A DNA stretch of 64,000 nucleotides, from assembly GCA_936450465.1 (NCBI GenBank), contig OW388291.1, positions 80,737,436-80,801,435 of the forward strand, in the 5' to 3' direction. The first letter of the stretch is position 1. Every line of letters begins with the position of its first letter. A model generated the notes under the pieces. The model was not told where the DNA came from and did no database searches. It saw only the letters and a list, made by a program, of their open reading frames with translations. The DNA is from Gibbula magus (lineage: Eukaryota; Mollusca; Gastropoda; Trochida; Trochidae). This document shows, one piece after another, positions 49,300 to 62,183 of this stretch. A program made the position numbers and the translations under genes.

Positions 49300-51836
49300 T
49301 GAAAGACGAAAATATGTTATTAGAAGAATTAAATGCCATAAAGAACTGATGTAGTGGCAGACTTTCTGTGATAACTGAGAGACGAGGTGGCAGGCATGAA
49401 TCAAACTGATTTACATGACCAAATATAGACGGATGCTTTACCGACGGAAATGTTTGAGGGTTGTGACGTTTCACTCATGTTACATTATGCCTCTTTTTGA
49501 ATAATGCTTCGAATGAAAATGTTTCCTATTGAAAGCATAATAGAAAGGACAATAACATGATACATGGGAGTAAGCTACGTGTAATTCAATGGCAGATGGG
49601 GGGGGGGGGGGGGGGGGGGGGGTTAGGTGCTGAAGGTATATTTGATGACACAACCCCCCACCCCCCCTTGAAAACTCCTGGATCCGTCTGTGCATTAATT
49701 GCATAAATGGTTTGTGGTATGTATGTAATTTAAATTCATGTTAATTGTTTTATTTCAGCTGAAAGGATTACAACGGGTTAGCTAAAGCTAAAGCAATGTT
49801 TTAAAAAGATTGTCTGGATTTATATGAAGTTTAATTTACAACATATGTTACATTGTAAACTCGTCTAAGAAAATGACAAGAATGATGTTAACATGAGTGA
49901 ATAGTGCTATTTATAATTATGATTTTTGCATTAAATGATAAACATGAGAAGACAACTCGACGGGAAAACTTGTGACTGTGCCCCCAAACAGAGTTACGTC
50001 CCTTCCATTGACCTATCAAATCGCTCGTAACAAACCTAGTCTTTTCCTATTTAAATATGGAGTGTTCAAAGTCAGAAATAAGTTCAAATATGACAAAAGT
50101 CATAAAAAAAGATATAAATATAGGTCACCAATAAGCTCAATAATCAGGCTACTTCCTGTCTCAATTTATCCGTCGAGTTGTCGCAAGGGTGAATATGAAT
50201 TTCTTGTAAATGCATATCTCGCCCGATTGGTTCTGGAAGATGATTAAGTGAGGCACAGCATATATCAATGTTGATGAGTGATAATGTAATGATTAGTAGA
50301 TTATGCTTAGGATTTTTATGGCTAGAAGAGATAAAAAGGGATTTAAAAATGTTTGATACAACACTTGGTTTTTTACATATTTAAAATATTAAATTTCTAA
50401 ATTAACTGTTGTGAAATTAATTAGAACTGAGAATTTGATTGCATTTATATCTATGATAATATTAGTTGTTTTAAAGTGCTATATTTCTGAATGTGTATTC
50501 ACATTTCTACGCAGTCATCATGAAATCAATTCAACAATTATTCATGTGTGAATCATGAAATTTACATACATACTTATTTCTTTCTAGGATATTGTAATCC
50601 ATTATAGAATGCAGACCCTTATTTTCCTTAGCAGATAAATGGAAAAGTGCAATAGTATTTTCAATATTGTCAGTGACTGACTGCTTTAGTGAGCTCCGTT
50701 TAGAAGGTTTCACCGTGTTATATTATTATTCTACGCGGATAAGTTTGATATGAAACAGGTATGGATATTGTATGGGATGTGCAAGGTCTGCTATTGGATG
50801 TACAAGTTAGAAGATAAACACATTGTAATGTTTAATGTTGCAGGCTCAAAATGATTTAGACTTTGTTTGCTGTTTATATGTCCAAACTTAATTTGAATAT
50901 CTCAAATATTAAATGGTTTTGGTTAAATTTGTAACCTACAGAAGAAACTGGGATGAAGCTTGGCAAGTGGTGAGCAAAAGTCTTTATGAAAAAAGGAAAG
51001 ACTTTTTCTATTGAAGTAGATGTTCAGGCAAAAGAATTTTATTTGGATGGTTTATGGATTCCCTTCCATGATTTGACCAATATGGTCAATTTGGAATTAA
51101 AAATGCTATTCAGAATCCCTCCCAAATAAAAATGTTGCCAAATTGTTCCTCTTAATTAAAAAAAAATAGCCAGATTTTACTGCCAAAATAAAAGGACAAG
51201 TGAAAAATTCTTATTTTCTTAATCAATTCTGTCACAGTTTTGCTTACGTGAATGTTTCCATCTACACCAAAGCAAAGTTGCCTTTTTTTTGGTTTCCTCC
51301 TTTAGCCATTTTCCCCCCAAAAATCTGTAAACCAAGTTATTAGTTTGGCCTGGCCTTATGTTTTGTTTACAAGAAATCATCACATGTCTAATATCCTAAA
51401 CAAATATATCATGTGATTCGAACTATAGGTAACTTCAAGATTTCAAGATAGAGGAATGTGTCCACCATTAATCAGGGGATATCATTTTGACCCTGCAACC
51501 AAATGCTATTTTGTTATTATTTCTTTGTTTCATGTATGAAAATGTCATATTGAAAAATAATACAAAACTTAAAATGAGTTGTTCTTTGTGATTTCACTTA
51601 TGTTGACATACATTGAGATCAGACATGAAATGGAAATATGGTAAAAATTCCATCATGAGCTCATATACTGATTTTCTGTTCTGGAAATTTAAAGAAAAAC
51701 TAGCGCAACATGTTCATACTTCTTTGAAAGGCATTGTAGAAGTTGGTGTGGTGAATGAGAACAAGTTTTATGGATAGTCAACTTCTTTGTTGCTATGAGT
51801 GTGACGTTTCAATCCAGCACCGTTATGAAGCAAGTG

Positions 51837-52062
51837 CAACTTCCCAATGCAAGGCATAACTCTTGGCAGTCTCCATTTATAATGGCTGATTTTGGCCTTG
51901 CAGGATTTCCTTAAAATCTCTGTGCTTGAAAATCTGGGCCCACTATGCATTTCAGGTGCAGCGATCCACTATCTTGGCACAACAAAGTGAGGGAAATACT
52001 GCAAGGCTTAAATCAGCCAGTAATGGATACTGGCAAGAGTTATGCCTTGGGTTTGGAAGTTG
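51837..52062. mobile_element. Hairpin MITE, GCATAACTTGC family, copy 4
   Basis: The left arm CAACTTCCCAATGCAAGGCA pairs with the right arm ATGCCTTGGGTTTGGAAGTTG. TGGCAGTCTCCATTTATAATGG pairs with CCAGTAATGGATACTGGCA, and GGCCTTGCAG pairs with CTGCAAGGC. It is the clearest copy of the family. Confidence 0.65.
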
Positions 52063-53419
52063 AATCAAGTGATGCCCCTTCATAGATAACAAAACGCTGA
52101 ATGGGAAGACATATCCTCCATAAGTTGGCAAATCTTAGCCATGTAAATCAATTTACAACCGACTCTGCTCTACAATCACAAGCTAAGTAGGCCTATATAT
52201 GCCTAAACATTATTTGCATTATATACAAATGTTTTTACCATTATTATTTCCTGCCATGGCAGATCCCAAGGGAGTAGGAAGTATAGTAGCCCAGAAAATG
52301 AACTGTAATCCACACCACATTATGTTTAATTATCAACTTCTATGAGCAGGTGGGCAACAGAAGGCGACACAGGAAATGTGTAACAGAACACTGACCCCTT
52401 GTAACGTCTCTCAAAAAAACGGACATATTCAATGCTTAATTTGTCACCCAGTCATCGCCCAAGAGCTGATTTCCTGGCTATCAATTGACACAAACATGAA
52501 GTATGCAATTCGCATGCAGTTATGCAATTATGAGATGCCTAAAGAATGATGTATAGGAAAAGAATATTGATTATTTACTCATTGAGGCCAAGTTCTCCTA
52601 CATATAGGCCTGGATTTAGGATAAACCAAGGACTTAGTCTATATGTTTACATTTTAAGTTCATCAGGCCTAAAAGCCCAGATAGGCTTATGGCATTTGTA
52701 GATTTGGTGACCCTATGACCCCAAATATGGTCACAGGAGTCAGATTCTGACTGTCAGAACCTTAAAAAAACTCAATTCATCTTCTTTTCCAGTACCAAAA
52801 GGTTTAAAAATATGAAGTATAGACTCCTTGGCTAATAAGGATTCTAAATTGTAGATTTGATGACCCCAGGGTCACCAAACCTACAATTTAGAATCCCCAT
52901 TGGCCAAGAAGTCTGTACACAACATTTCCACTTTCTGGACCTTGTTACTGGAGAGGAAGGTGAAAATAGATTTTTAAGGTCATGACCCTGTACCCTATTT
53001 GGGGTCACCGGGTCACCAAATCTACAATTTAGAATCCTGATTGGCCAAGGAGTCTGTATACAGGGGTCACGACGCCAAACTTTTTTGTTATCTTCTTCTC
53101 CAGTATCAAAACTCTAGAACATGCTGAGAACAATTTATTTCGTTTTTGTTACTTGGATTTATTTTTATCGAACATTGCACTAATTTACAGTAATGGGTTT
53201 GGATAATTATTGTAAAAAACTGCTATATACCAATAATATACATTTTACGAAATGTGTAGTCATTAAACAAAATCAATCCCTTTGAAACACCTGCTACTTG
53301 AAAATCAATTCATTATGACATTTGACCTTTTGATCATATTATCTGATAGTGATATTTAACATCCCAAGTTGTTCACTTATTCTTATTGTATCTAAAACTT
53401 TAAATAAATAAAATATTGT

Positions 53420-53515
53420 GGATGATCAAAGTGGGACTCGAACACACGCCAATCGCTTTAATTTCAAAGACATGTTCGAGTTACCTCCCTTGCTCAGTAC
53501 GGTCGCACTCACTTG
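53420..53515 (-). mobile_element. Possible tRNA-derived SINE or tRNA relic
   Basis: On the minus strand, GCGATTGGCGTGTGTTCGAGTCC looks like an anticodon/T arm with a B box (GTTCGAGTCC). GAGGTAACTCGAACATG lies where an A box would be. The cloverleaf cannot be completed, so this is not called a tRNA gene. Confidence 0.3.
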
Positions 53516-55327
53516 AGTTGAAGCACCAAGAAGCAGAATCATGAATATTAATCATCTGCCGTTAGACAATAGGAATGTGTAGATGGCATCATGTAAGCAC
53601 AAGGAGAAGAAAAACATTTCAACTGTAGCTCGTGTAAAATCGTGGTAAATATCTATTTTCATCAATTAAAATTGAATGTCAAGTCACGGTTTTGTTCGAC
53701 GATCGTGCTCAATATACACATAGGATTACCGAACATAACACAGAAAGGCTAGTCGTAGCGAGATCTACATTGTCTTATTTTTTTTATGCACTCACAATTT
53801 TGGAGACTTTTGGATTGTTCATGACTATGGATGATGATCTGGCTATGGAACAATTCATTGCACTTCAAGTTCACCATCAAAAAGATAGGGCCTACAAATC
53901 AACAGGTGCGTTCCATAAGTTAAAGTTTATAGCCTACATTTTTGCGAAGAAAAATATTATTATCTCTATAATAGTCTCTATGTATATTATATATCGTAAT
54001 CAATAAAGCACAAAATAGAGACAATATACACTTGCAAGACAACTTTTATAAATGGGTTTTAGAATATAGCAACACATTTTTAACCCTGACCGCACTAAAG
54101 CGTGACTGCATGATTGGCCACCTGTTCGCCTGTTACGCATGTGACAGAATAATTTTGCACCTTGCCATGTTAATTTTATGTCTCCTCCCAAAGGGTCGGA
54201 AACCTTGTTTTTTGTTGAGTTTCCGACAGCGTTGGCGTCGGCATCAGCTATCTTCATCTTCTTCGCCAGTAGATTCTACCAAAAGATCTAGAAAGCTGAA
54301 ATGTTGTGTGCAGACTCCTTCGGTTAAATTGGGATTCCAAATTGTAGATTTGGTGACCCTGTGACCCAAACAGGGTGACAGGGGTCACAACCTTAAACAC
54401 CTATTTTCATCTTTTTCTCCAGTACCATAAGGTCTAGAAAGCTGAAATGTTGTGTACAGGCTCCTTGGCCAAAATGGATTCTAAAATGTAAATTTGGAAA
54501 CCCTGTGACCCCTAATATAGATCACAGGGTCACAACTTAAAAAGAAAACTATTGTAGGAAGCTTTGAACAGTACTCTTGATATTTTATGTGCTCTTCACT
54601 TCAGTCTGTATAGAGACTAAGGGAGGTAATCCCAAATTTATGAGTTCTAACAAGTGCTTTGAGAAATTGTTTGTTGAGAAAGAGAAGTTGAGACTTGAAA
54701 ATTAAGAATTGAGTGTCTAACACAAATTTATGTAATATTTATTTTGTAAAATCATCGTTTTGTACCTTTTATCATATGTCATGTACCGTAAGAAATTATT
54801 AATATTTTATCATTATTATTTAAAGACTGAGTCAATGGCTCTATTTTTCAGTTTCCATGGTAACAATTTGGACTTTGTCTATTTGAAGGGTAGGGTTTGT
54901 TTCCAGAGCAGATCTCTAAAACTGCTTCACCAGTCTTCACCAAATTTAGTATGCTGCCTCCCCAACCTGTCATGTAGTTGTGCCTTTTGGTTGTTTGAAC
55001 TTATCAATTATCAATTTAATTTCTTTCTGTTTCCATGGCAACAGTTTGTACTTTTTTCTTTTAGAAGGGTAATAACTGAAATTGAATTGGGGGAAGGGGG
55101 AGAGATCTGTTTTTCACGAGTAAAAACACCTTCTAGTTAGCTTTGTAATGAATTGAGATTGCAATTACATCAGATCATTGGGTCTTGGAAATTGACTAAG
55201 TCACAATAAATCATGCAATTGTCATTTGGAAAATTCCCAAGATAGGCCTAGATATGTAAGGATTCGATATATTGATGATTTGAGTTGTTTTGATGAATAT
55301 CATAGCAGTGATTAATTCACAAATACT

Positions 55328-55717
55328 GTATTTCCTCCAATAGATGACGGGTCTCGAATTGAGGCCATGCAGGTCTTGAATAAACGTCGTGGGTATGACT
55401 GTTTGAAAGAAATAGACGCCGAGTCTGAAATAGACGCCAGTGATTACATGAGCAAAGTTTAAGAAAAGAACTGTAATGTTTATATATTTATGTATGGTTC
55501 TTAAAGAACATATTGGTCCCGTTCAATAATGAATAAATATTCTCAACAAAACATATTCATACTCAAGACATTTTGTCATGATTGCACTTTTATATATGTT
55601 TAAGTTTGTAAGTTGGATTAATATTACCAAATATTTAATAGACGCCAGTCTTTAATAGACACCAGACTGACAATGTCTAAAAATATAGATGCCGGGGGTG
55701 TCTATTGGAGGAAATAC
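55328..55717. mobile_element. MITE with 17-bp perfect TIRs, 390 bp
   Basis: It starts GTATTTCCTCCAATAGA and ends TCTATTGGAGGAAATAC, an exact inverted pair. The interior contains several copies of AATAGACGCCAG in both halves. There is no ORF. Confidence 0.75.
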
Positions 55718-56435
55718 ATTATGCAGAGTCCAGCAACTCGCTACCACAAGCTATTGTGAGTCCCAACAGTTCCTCCAGTCCCAGTGAGTCACTCAATAAG
55801 TAAGCAAATAAATAGACAGTTAAAAAGGTGCTAAACACGTTGAAATATCATGTACACCGATATCCAAGAGTGACATCAAACCCAGCAGATTTGCTTAAAT
55901 GACTTCAGTGAATCGTTTGTTGACACTAATTAAGCGGTGTAATTAAAAAGCTGTATATAAGTAATTTATGGGGCGAATTCAGAAATTTAAAGTCAGGTAT
56001 TTGTCAAATTGAAATCCTCTTTTAATGAACCCTGAAAGTGACCATGTAGTCGACCTTTAACAGACGGTGACGTTATTTCTATAGACTTGTCAATTTAGTA
56101 CAGGATAAATAATTTCCATAGATTTTGTGTCCCTTTCCCTTGTGAATTATTATGTCCAACTCCTTGCTATTGATTATCAATGAATACACAAGACATCTTA
56201 AATTACCAGTTAGAGAAATTTAGAAGATGATTATCGTCATTCCGGCAATCAATGAAATGATATGTTTTCTGTTACAGCCAATCGATGGCCAGGAAAATGG
56301 AAGACTCGAATGTGATTTACAGGAAAAATACTACCTTGTGTGCTTCTTCCCATATGGTGATTGTTTATTTCTTGTTTCAGACACTTCATGAACAATAAAA
56401 CCAGATTAAGATAAGTCCATTGTTCGCTGTTCACC

Positions 56436-59400
56436 ATGGCTAGCATCTACGTGTCACGTGACGGTCAAGTCAATCTACTGCAGCCGTTTCACCCTGCACG
56501 ACTAGAGCCACCGGATCGGGCTAAAATGAGAACTAAAATCCCGGTGTTGTTCACAACTGTTGCCTTCATATTCATCATAACAGGGAGCTTAGTGACGTGG
56601 AGAGGTAAGTTCATCTAAGTTTAGCTCATCATGTCATGCCAAGTTGTAACTTAAAAGTGGTGCACTCCTATTAGGGCTGTGATGAAATGTTCCTTGGATT
56701 GTGTTATTATACTATGAGCACAGCCATCCAGTGGGTTTCTATGCAGTAAATTTAAGTATCTTTAATAATTGAGATGACCACTTACATCACACTTTAAGTT
56801 TTGAATCAGAACACTTCAAGACATTCATGCCCTAAAATGTTATTTTCATTTTCTTCTCCAGCACAAAAAGACCCAGAATGCTGGAAAGTTTTGATTTACA
56901 TTTTGAAAATAAGTGAAATTGATGAGCTACAGAACCAATGGCTCTATTTTTCTACAAATTCACTGTCAAGTCATGTTTGTCTCTTAACCCTTACGTTGCG
57001 TATATATATTTTACCATTTTTAGTGCCTGTGGTGGAATTTACAGGCTCGCAGCTCACAGCAGTAGTTTGGGCTTCGGCACTAACTAGCTCTGCTGGCGGA
57101 ATTTCCAGGCGGCGATTCCGGTACCGCTTTTACGAAATATACCGCATCTACATGGCGAATAAGATCTATATACGGGCGTTCAATCACATTCAAGTAGCGA
57201 CACCCGTACACAAATGGCTAATTCACACCCGAAACTTTGAATGAATTTTCTATGTTTTTTCGTTTTTATTCTATTACTTTCGAAAGATTGTCTTTAATTC
57301 GGGCCTCGTAACATCATAAATACGAAACGAAAAAAATTCCATTTATATACGGAATTGAAGACAAGATGTCTAGCTTCACAATGTTATAAAAATTATTAGA
57401 ATGCGACCTTTGGTTATAATTCTATAGCTATGTAAAGTTTGTCTTTATTTCCACCTATAAAATCGTCAATACTTACAACATGTATGCGGCATTGCAAACG
57501 GTCGTTCATTGCACTTTTCCAAGAAATCATAATCTCGAACCAGTTGACAAATAAGCACATGTCAACCCAAATATGGTTATGTTGTTTGACCTTTCAAATA
57601 AACGCTAACCTCGAACCATAACTGATGAAAATATGTTGATTAGTTTGTGTGCCGTTTGGTTTCACATGTCTCTCAGAAAGGTAAAATTGTATCTTTATTT
57701 CTGTGAATAAAAGATTATTCTTTTCGGTTTATTGTGATATAAAAATCATGAAAATGCATTCAGTATTTTAGCCGTGATAAATTGTAAGAAGTTGTGAAAA
57801 TCGCCGATTGTTAAAGGGATATTGTCGAAGTGTGCACTTGACCTTTTCCACGGCGCTTGCTGTGTCTTTATTACTTTTTTGACATTTGCTAATTTTATAT
57901 GGGAATTTAGTCCATTCTTTCCCCTTTATTTTGCCGTATTTGTTTTTGAAAACAAACTATTCGCTCACATGATATGAAGTGCGGGAGTAAGGCGAGTTAG
58001 CGATTTTTTCCCCGTCTCGCGAGATGCGAGGCAGATAGCAGTCTCGGGCGAGGCAAACCCGATGCAATACAAACACGTGGGTGAAAATAGCTGCAAGCGA
58101 AATGAGGCTTCGGGGGCTAAGCCCGACAAAATTGGCCTTTTGTAAAGCTAATTATCGATGCATTACGGGTCAACAATGCACACGCAAATTGGTGTGAATT
58201 TGGCTTGACATTCCGACCAGACACTGAACAAAGCTTCAATCTCATGTCGGGCCGCGGAGCGTAAATACAGCCATTCTCATGGAGCGGCTCAATCGTCACA
58301 ATCGTCTCGGGAGCCGTTGACAGGGCTAGTAAAGTAGTGAGACAGCCGTGAATTATTCTAAGTCTCGTATCCGGGATCCGTATACAGACACCTCGGAATC
58401 GCTTATAGCCCGCCCGGATAATTCCGGGATTCGCAAGTTAAGGGTTAAAATGCATGGACACTGGACGATTTCAGTGATATGATTGAATAAAATTAATAAA
58501 TGACTAGTTTTATTGTGCCTTATCAGCAGGTCATATGCTCAAAGCACTCATGAGTTTAATTTCAAGGTCAGGACAAGAGAAGAGATTATGAAAATTATCG
58601 ATTAAGGGCTTCAGTATTAAACCATTCAAAGTCTGATAAGCTACATTGCCAATGGTTCTATTTGTTTTTCATAGGGGAGGTAACTGGACCACTGCTGATA
58701 GCCCTAGCTGTACCTCTTTTCTTACTGGCCATTGGACAGGTTGTTATCACAAAGAAGAGACAGAACTCTACGAGAAATGGTTTAAAGGTGGGACAGGTTA
58801 GTGTCAGTGATTCATGCTGAAATAGTAACTCAATTACCTGCCATCTCATAGCCTTTCGTCACCAATCAGAGAGTATTGCTTATGTTAAAGATTTGTGATT
58901 CTATTAAATTGATCAGTTAAAATGATTTGGAACTAATTAATTGAATTCAATTCAGTAGATAAAGTGTTAGAAGGAATAAAATAACAGCTTACTTGAAATT
59001 GGATGCTAGTGGGTATGTTATTGTATGACTGAACAAGAGCTAATTGTTTTACTGTTTTAAATTTAAGAAATTGCCCCTGGTACTTTCGTTAAAATAAAAA
59101 TTTTAGGATATCCCCTTGGTGCTTTATGTCCTGAGATTTTCTGAACATGGGGGACACCTATAGCTGTTAGCATGGAGTCATCCAACATATACAAATTATT
59201 ATATCAATTAATGAAAGTGACTAAAATCTTATGTATTCCACTTCTAAATGCTCTTCAAAGACTTGAGCTCTTGAGACAGTTTTGAAAAATTCTTTTCAAT
59301 TTTGAATGATGGTCGAACTGTATTATGTTGATATTGCACAGCCAAGGCATGTGCATCGTTGGACCGAGATTGCTCAAGTAAACGACGATGGTGCTGTTCC

Positions 59401-62183
59401 AGTCCTGGACTCTAACAGCATCGACCAGGAGACTCAAGACAGGTACAATACACACAACTTTGTTATCCCCCACTGAGCGTTAAGCGCGAAGCGGGGGATA
59501 TAGTATTCGGCTGTGTCCGTCTGTCCGTACGTACGTCCGTTAGAAATGGAATAACTCAAATACTGTTCACTGGATTCTTTTCATATTTTGCATATGGGTT
59601 CATCATAGGGAGAGTAATGTTCCTACTGAGGTTTGTGACCTTGACCTTCATTTCAAGATCACATCGAGACTTTGTCATTTTATCCTTGTCAGCGGGATAT
59701 CTCAAGAACCATTTGCTGGATTCTCTTCATATCTTACACATAGCTTCTCCAAGGCAAGACAACGTGCTGAATAGGTTTTGGTGACATTTTCGACATGTTA
59801 ATGTACATGTAAAGCTTGTCAGTGGGATATCTCAAGAACGATTCACTGGAATTTCATCATATCTTACTCAAAGCACCTGCTGTGGAAGACAAAGGGCTGA
59901 TTAGATTTTGGTGACCTTCACATTATTCTCAAGGTCACAGTGGAACTTTGAATTTTATGACATGTTCGACAGTCGATTTTGTTGATCTTGACATTAATTA
60001 TCAATTTTGAAGTATTAATTTGCAGTGGGGGATCATGTCACCTTAGTGACAACTACTTGTTTTATTGCATATGAGGGCTGTCGTCCTGCATCCTTCGATC
60101 TGGTGTCGTCCGTAAACTTTTAACATTTGCAACTGCTACACAACTGCTGCACCCCTCCCAATTTCAAAATGAGCTAAAGATGATAGTCTAGGATGTATAA
60201 GTAAATAGAGCTTCCACGGGTACTCGAGTACTCGAGTACGAGTCGGGTTTAGCTGGACTCGAGTCCATTTTCTGGGACTCGAGGACTCGATAAAAGATCA
60301 CATTAATTTCACAATAATTTTAGTCAACTTGTGCAAGTTATATACATTGAACATGTCGTGCCTGAAAAGATTTAACAACAACTGCAGTGGACCGAGTATG
60401 TCGTGGTACCTGAGGGACAAGTTATATACCACATTACAAGTGAACAGTGACACATGCCTTGGTCGCAGTTAAAATCGTACAATGCAACCAAATAAAACAT
60501 TGAATTGATACCAGATGAAATTTATACCAACAAATGTAAATAAACATGAAGCTTATATGGTCAAGTTGGTCGATATACTGATGTGTTTATTACTTGTATG
60601 TTGGTCGAGTTGACAAGCGACAGTAGACGGGTTTCATATCTAATACTGAATGTTACGCTTTTTCATAAGGTAAAATAAATGTATCCTGTTATTATTTCAG
60701 TATATTTGTGAAACAAAAAAGCAATAATCGAAATCTTATATCACTACAGAATAATGATAATGACATCGACATATGAGGTACAATATTCCATGTCATGTGA
60801 AGGTCAAATCACAAGGGGCCCAACCAATCAAACTTTTGTTTTTTATTATATTAATATTGAGTATCTAAATCTTAACCAATTTCTACTTTTATACTTGCTA
60901 CCCTTCATGAAATGATCAAGACCATTCTTTATTTACAAACATGGCAACCATAGCTTTATACACTGAAATGATTACTAATATAAACATTAGATGTCAAATT
61001 CCTTCCTAGCTATTCCATATCTAGATTTCTTACACTTGATGTGAAAATTAGAACAACTACACTGTCACACATTTATTCAACGGTACCCTTTTGTCTTCTG
61101 TACTGTATGCCTTTGTCACTGAAGGAGAACATAAGTAAATAGTATTTTATTGGAATTTTCCTTCTCTGTCATCTACATGTCTTTATCACTGAGACAGAAA
61201 ATAAATAGCCTAAATATTATTTTATTTGAACCTGAAATGGTGTTAGATTCATCAACTGTAGTGCTGAACACTGTATGGGTACTGGTTATTTTTGGGGACA
61301 TCTGGCAATATTGTATCGCGAAATGGGTATTACATCGTAGTATATCAGTGTTCCACTGAATGCTCAAAGACTAACAACATGTTATTGTGACATGCTGCCA
61401 CTTAGCTGAAAGGTATTAATTTCTAGTACTCGAGTCCGAGTGGAGTCTAACCCCTCGAGTCCTGGAGTCCAATATTTTGGACCCGTGGAAGCCCTATTAG
61501 TAAACATATATATCAAGCTCATTTAAATTCCTTTTCCAGAAACTCGGACACATTCAACAAAGAAAAGAACGAAGCTACCATGCACAGTGAAGTAACAACG
61601 TGTTTACCAGGCAGTGTACTAGTGTGCAACACACCGGAAGAGAGTCAGGACCAGCCACCGTCACAACCACCGCCTCCTCCACCGCCTTCATATGAAGAAG
61701 CGATAATGGGAGATAACTCTAGACCCAGTCTACAGCCTCACTCTGAGGAATCTGCACCCGCTTACAGTCCTCAGGGACAATCAGGTGAGATTTAATTGCA
61801 GTATTTGTGTATACATTGATTTTTGTCTTGTGTGAGTGTTCCAGTTGTCACTTTTAAAAAGTCGTTTTCCCTCACATGAATTTACAGATTTATTAGCATG
61901 ATTTAGAATTTAGAATCATGAATTTCCACATGTCATGGTGTTATGACTACAGATATAAAAGCAAGCAGTTAAAACTGTATGGTATTCTAGTATAAATTCA
62001 TCAATCAAACAAAATTTGAATTACTTTTCCAGAAACTCAGAATCAGACTACGAACCTCCCTCGTACAGTGAAGTGATACAGTGTTTCCAGGGCAACATGT
62101 GCAATCAACCGTGGACAGAGTACCAAACGTTGAATAAGAAGAATAGAGCTGTGTATAGAGGTTATTGTGAGGATATATCATAA
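56436..62183 (+). CDS. Two-transmembrane PPxY-motif protein with alternative last exons
   Basis: Exons 56436-56604, 58675-58796 and 59342-59442 are shared and are followed by either 61540-61795 (215 codons in all) or 62033-62183 (180 codons). The shared part has an N-terminal arm, then two hydrophobic helices, IPVLFTTVAFIFIITGSLV and GPLLIALAVPLFLLAIGQVV, joined by a very short loop, then KKRQ and a cytoplasmic tail. Both tails carry PPSY, a PPxY motif that binds WW domains such as those of Nedd4-type ubiquitin ligases (family knowledge). The layout resembles small membrane adaptors that recruit E3 ligases, but I do not recognise the family. Start chosen at CACCATGG, a good Kozak context. Exon 2 could end 9 bases earlier (AAG|GTGGGA); CAG|GTTAGT is preferred. 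Confidence 0.75.
56998..58444. mobile_element. Non-autonomous piggyBac-like element, 1447 bp
   Basis: It is flanked on both sides by TTAA (56994-56997 and 58445-58448). The element starts CCCTTACGTTGCG and ends CGCAAGTTAAGGG, inverted with two mismatches. TTAA duplication and CCC ends are the piggyBac signature. No transposase frame is present; the ORF reaching 57244 is chance. It sits in intron 1 of the PPxY gene. Confidence 0.75.
59465..60033. mobile_element. TIR element, ATCCCCCAC copy, 569 bp
   Basis: The ends are ATCCCCCACTG and CAGTGGGGGAT, perfect inverted 11-mers. The interior has GTCCGTCTGTCCGTACGTACG near the left end and repeated GGGATATCTCAAGAACCATT-type phrases. Same family as 46453-47002. 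It lies in intron 3 of the PPxY gene. Confidence 0.7.
60206..61496. mobile_element. hAT-like non-autonomous element, 1291 bp
   Basis: The left end TAGAGCTTCCACGGGTACTC and the right end ACCCGTGGAAGCCCTA are inverted. Flanking 8-mers TAAGTAAA (60198-60205) and TTAGTAAA (61497-61504) match at 7 of 8 positions, the target-duplication size of hAT elements. ACTCGAG and GACTCGAG words cluster in both subterminal regions, possible transposase-binding repeats. No transposase frame is seen. It sits directly before alternative exon A of the PPxY gene. Confidence 0.7.
61540..61795 (+). CDS. Alternative last exon A of the PPxY protein
   Basis: The acceptor CTTTTCCAG joins in phase 2. The exon encodes NSDTFNKEK, SEVTTCLPGSVLVCN, a proline run ending PPSYEEAI, and SAPAYSPQGQS, then stops at TAA 61793-61795. 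A donor-like TCAG|GTGAGA at 61784 would splice to exon B out of frame (reading ETQNQ... to an early stop). Reading through to the stop is therefore the simpler model. Confidence 0.65.
62033..62183 (+). CDS. Alternative last exon B of the PPxY protein
   Basis: The acceptor TACTTTTCCAG, like that of exon A, is followed by AAACTC and joins in phase 2. The exon encodes NSESDYEPPSYSEVIQCFQG, then NMCNQPWTEYQTLNKK, ending EDIS and TAA at 62181-62183. NSES..PPSYSEV..C..G..CN aligns with NSDT...SEV..C..G..VCN of exon A, so the two exons look like a tandem duplicate. Confidence 0.65.

Larger units (their letters stand above)
49300..56435. other. PPP1R21 3' region and intergenic repeats; no further gene recognised
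   Basis: A 3' UTR and poly(A) site must lie in the first part, but no single AATAAA can be chosen. A poly-G tract lies at 49598-49622. Partial dispersed-repeat copies occur at 52665-53110 and 54235-54545. The frames at 49972-50247, 53692-54006 and 54760-55140 have no domain, and the last two overlap repeat DNA. Confidence 0.6.

Noticed and set aside
49972..50247. 91-codon plus-strand ORF
   Set aside because: No recognisable domain, no flanking gene structure, and it lies in the region expected to be PPP1R21 3' UTR or flank.
53420..53515. Functional tRNA gene
   Set aside because: A B box can be seen, but the acceptor stem and a complete cloverleaf cannot be built.
56801..57244. 147-codon plus-strand ORF
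   Set aside because: It spans the left end of the piggyBac-like element and includes a dispersed-repeat fragment, and no domain is recognised.
61784..62075. Splicing of exon A to exon B of the PPxY gene
   Set aside because: A donor-like GTGAGA exists, but the junction shifts exon B out of frame into an early stop, while each exon alone joins exon 3 in frame.
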